64,000 nt of DNA. Origin: Roseicella sp. DB1501. GTDB taxonomy: Bacteria; Pseudomonadota; Alphaproteobacteria; Acetobacterales; Acetobacteraceae. The stretch covers positions 638,910 through 702,909 of the forward strand of contig NZ_JABFHG010000001.1 of NCBI RefSeq assembly GCF_013112485.1. The letters are read 5' to 3'. This document shows positions 62,533 through 64,000 of the stretch, piece after piece. The notes under the pieces are model-generated. The model was not told the DNA's origin, made no database searches, and saw only the letters and a list, made by a program, of their open reading frames with translations. The translations under genes were made by a program, and so were the position numbers. Within the stretch, counting starts at the first letter, position 1. Each line of letters opens with the position of its first letter.

Positions 62533-63828
62533 ATGAATGTCGCCCTCGATCCCGCGCCGATGGCCGATGCGCCCGACTGGAGCCGCTATGCCGAGGGCGC
62601 CATTGTCGAGACCTTCGCCGATGCGAGGTTGGTCGCCGGGGCGCGCACGCCCTTCGTCGACTACAACGGCGCCCTCGCCCTGGTCTCGCCGACCGATCTC
62701 GGCATCCATGCCGCGCGGGCGGCGATCGCGCGCGCGGGGATCGATCCGGCGCGGATCGGGGTGACCATCGCCGGCAATTGCACCCAGGCGAGCTTCGACA
62801 GCCTCTTCTTCGCCCGCCATATCGGCCTCTATGCCGGGATGCCGGATGACCGGCCGGCGCATGGCGTGCAGCGGCTCTGCACCACCGGCTTCGAGGCGAT
62901 CGCGCAGGGCGCGCGGGCGACCAGCGCCGGCCAGGTGGAGGCGGCGCTCTGCGTCGGCACGGAGAGCATGAGCCGCGCCCCGGTCGCCTCCTACACCTCG
63001 CGCGGCGGCTTCGGACTGGGCCAGGTGGAGTTCAAGGATTTCCTGTGGGAGGCGCTGTTCGACACCGGCTGCGGGCTGCCGATGGGCAGCACGGCGGAGA
63101 ACCTGTCGCGACTGCACAAGGTGAGCCGCGAGGAGACGGACGCCTATGCGGCGGAGAGCTTCGCCCGGGCGCTGGCCGCGCAGCAGGCCGGCCGCCTGGC
63201 CGAGGAGATCGCGCCGGTCACCGAGCAGGTCTTCGAGGGCAAGGGGCTGAAGCCGCGCCGCCTCGCGCTGCCCCGCAAGCTCGCCGAGGTTGCCGCGGAT
63301 ACGCATGTGCGGCCGACGCCGATCGAGGCGCTGGCCAAGCTGAAGCCGGTCTTCGGCGGCGTGCAGACGGGCGGCAACAGCAGCGCCATCGTCGATGGCG
63401 CGGCGGCGGTGGTGGTGACGACCGGGGCGGTCGCGGCCTCGCTCGGTGGCGGCGCGGCGCCGCTCGGCCGGGTGGTCGCGGCCTGTGCCGCGGGCGTGCC
63501 GGCGGAGGTGATGGGCATCGGCCCGGTGCCGGCGACGATCGCGCTGCTGCGGCGGCTCGGCCTCGGGATCGGGGATATCGATCTGTTCGAGATCAACGAG
63601 GCCTTCGGGGCGCAGGCGGAGGCGGTGCGGCGCGCGCTCGGCGTGGAGCACGCGCGGTTCAACGTGAATGGCGGCGCCATCGCCTTCGGCCATCCGCTGG
63701 CCGCGACGGGGGTGCGCTGCGTGCTCTCGGTGATGATGGAGTTGCGGCGGCGCGGGCTGAAGCGCGGCATCGCCGGCGCCTGCGCGGGCGGCGGACAGGG
63801 CATGGCCGTGCTGGTGGAGGCCGCCTGA
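62533..63828 (+). CDS. Thiolase (acetyl-CoA C-acyltransferase)
   Basis: Encodes 431 residues. Active-site Cys116 in VQRLCTTGFEA, His387 in NGGAIAFGHPLAATG and Cys417 in GACAGGGQG are intact; the N-terminal ~30 residues are an extension over the usual start. It likely acts in fatty-acid or ketone catabolism, releasing acetyl-CoA from 3-oxoacyl-CoA. CCGGAGG precedes the ATG. A strong terminator follows directly, before the tRNA. Confidence 0.93.
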   Translation: MNVALDPAPMADAPDWSRYAEGAIVETFADARLVAGARTPFVDYNGALALVSPTDLGIHAARAAIARAGIDPARIGVTIAGNCTQASFDSLFFARHIGLYAGMPDDRPAHGVQRLCTTGFEAIAQGARATSAGQVEAALCVGTESMSRAPVASYTSRGGFGLGQVEFKDFLWEALFDTGCGLPMGSTAENLSRLHKVSREETDAYAAESFARALAAQQAGRLAEEIAPVTEQVFEGKGLKPRRLALPRKLAEVAADTHVRPTPIEALAKLKPVFGGVQTGGNSSAIVDGAAAVVVTTGAVAASLGGGAAPLGRVVAACAAGVPAEVMGIGPVPATIALLRRLGLGIGDIDLFEINEAFGAQAEAVRRALGVEHARFNVNGGAIAFGHPLAATGVRCVLSVMMELRRRGLKRGIAGACAGGGQGMAVLVEAA

Positions 63829-63833
63829 ACGCG

Positions 63834-63862
63834 AAGAAGCCCGCCGGTAGGGCGGGCTTCTT
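63834..63862. terminator. Bidirectional Rho-independent terminator
   Basis: AAGAAGCCCGCC and GGCGGGCTTCTT form a perfect 12-bp stem with a 5-base loop, followed by a T on the plus strand and flanked by A/T at each end. It separates the thiolase gene from the convergent tRNA gene. Confidence 0.88.
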
Positions 63863-63873
63863 TGTCAGGAGTT

Positions 63874-63950
<77 letters not shown>

Positions 63951-64000
63951 TGGGTGGTGTGTGTGAGGGTGTTTGGATCCGGCTGGGTGGCCCGGCGGCG

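Overview
The window is chromosomal DNA from a very GC-rich alphaproteobacterium. The gene content (UPF0262 and DUF983 proteins, many solute-binding proteins, IclR/TetR-controlled catabolic operons, a TRAP transporter, beta-ketoadipate genes, an initiator tRNA of alphaproteobacterial type) fits an Acetobacteraceae member of the Roseomonas type. That placement is inferred from gene content and composition only. No phage, integrase, transposase or CRISPR array is visible. About 57 genes are supported, plus two families of short intergenic repeats.

Layout. 1-2.2 kb: the 3' part of a leucine-rich-repeat (LRR) gene built on 66-bp tandem DNA repeats. 2.3-7.3 kb: an N-carbamoyl-D-amino-acid amidohydrolase, a small secreted protein, a large PAS hybrid histidine kinase and a hydantoin-racemase-like protein. 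7.7-13.6 kb: housekeeping and envelope genes (DUF983, UPF0262, Pal, glutathione transferase, MtnA, an OprO/P-like porin, a small membrane protein). 14-17.8 kb: a polar amino-acid ABC transporter operon with a MORN-repeat gene inserted on the opposite strand. 17.8-22.6 kb: two amidohydrolases, a Rieske protein, a rhodanese and a DUF3237 protein on the minus strand, divergent from an IclR regulator. 22.7-27.9 kb: an RND efflux pump divergent from a TetR regulator, with two operator-like palindromes between them. 28-33.1 kb: DinB, a secreted hydrolase-like protein, a maleate-isomerase-family enzyme and a TonB-dependent receptor behind a Zur-like box. 33.2-46.8 kb: nicotinamidase, gamma-glutamyltransferase, a second hybrid kinase, two luciferase-like monooxygenases, a LysE exporter, a D-2-hydroxyacid dehydrogenase, an SbmA/BacA-type ABC transporter and two secreted proteins. 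46.9-51.4 kb: dgoK, dgoA and TRAP genes. 51.5-58.1 kb: a class-A beta-lactamase-like protein, pcaF, a pcaD-pcaC fusion, pcaB, upp and an enoyl-CoA hydratase. 58.1-63.9 kb: an enolase-superfamily enzyme, a PepSY protein, a peptide-type solute-binding protein, an alpha/beta hydrolase, a thiolase and, at the edge, initiator tRNA-Met.

Most genes read as an oligotroph's catabolic and uptake inventory under local regulators. The least explained material is (i) two dispersed intergenic repeat families of about 103 and 105 bp, four copies each, hairpin-rich and placed directly against stop codons, with compensatory changes in one hairpin of family B; (ii) the amidohydrolase/Rieske cluster, whose IclR gene is bracketed by two inverted copies of a 20-bp motif; (iii) the Zur-like box overlapping a -10 hexamer 8 bp before a TonB receptor; and (iv) the tandem-repeat LRR protein, which ends in a Roco-like linker but has no GTPase domain.
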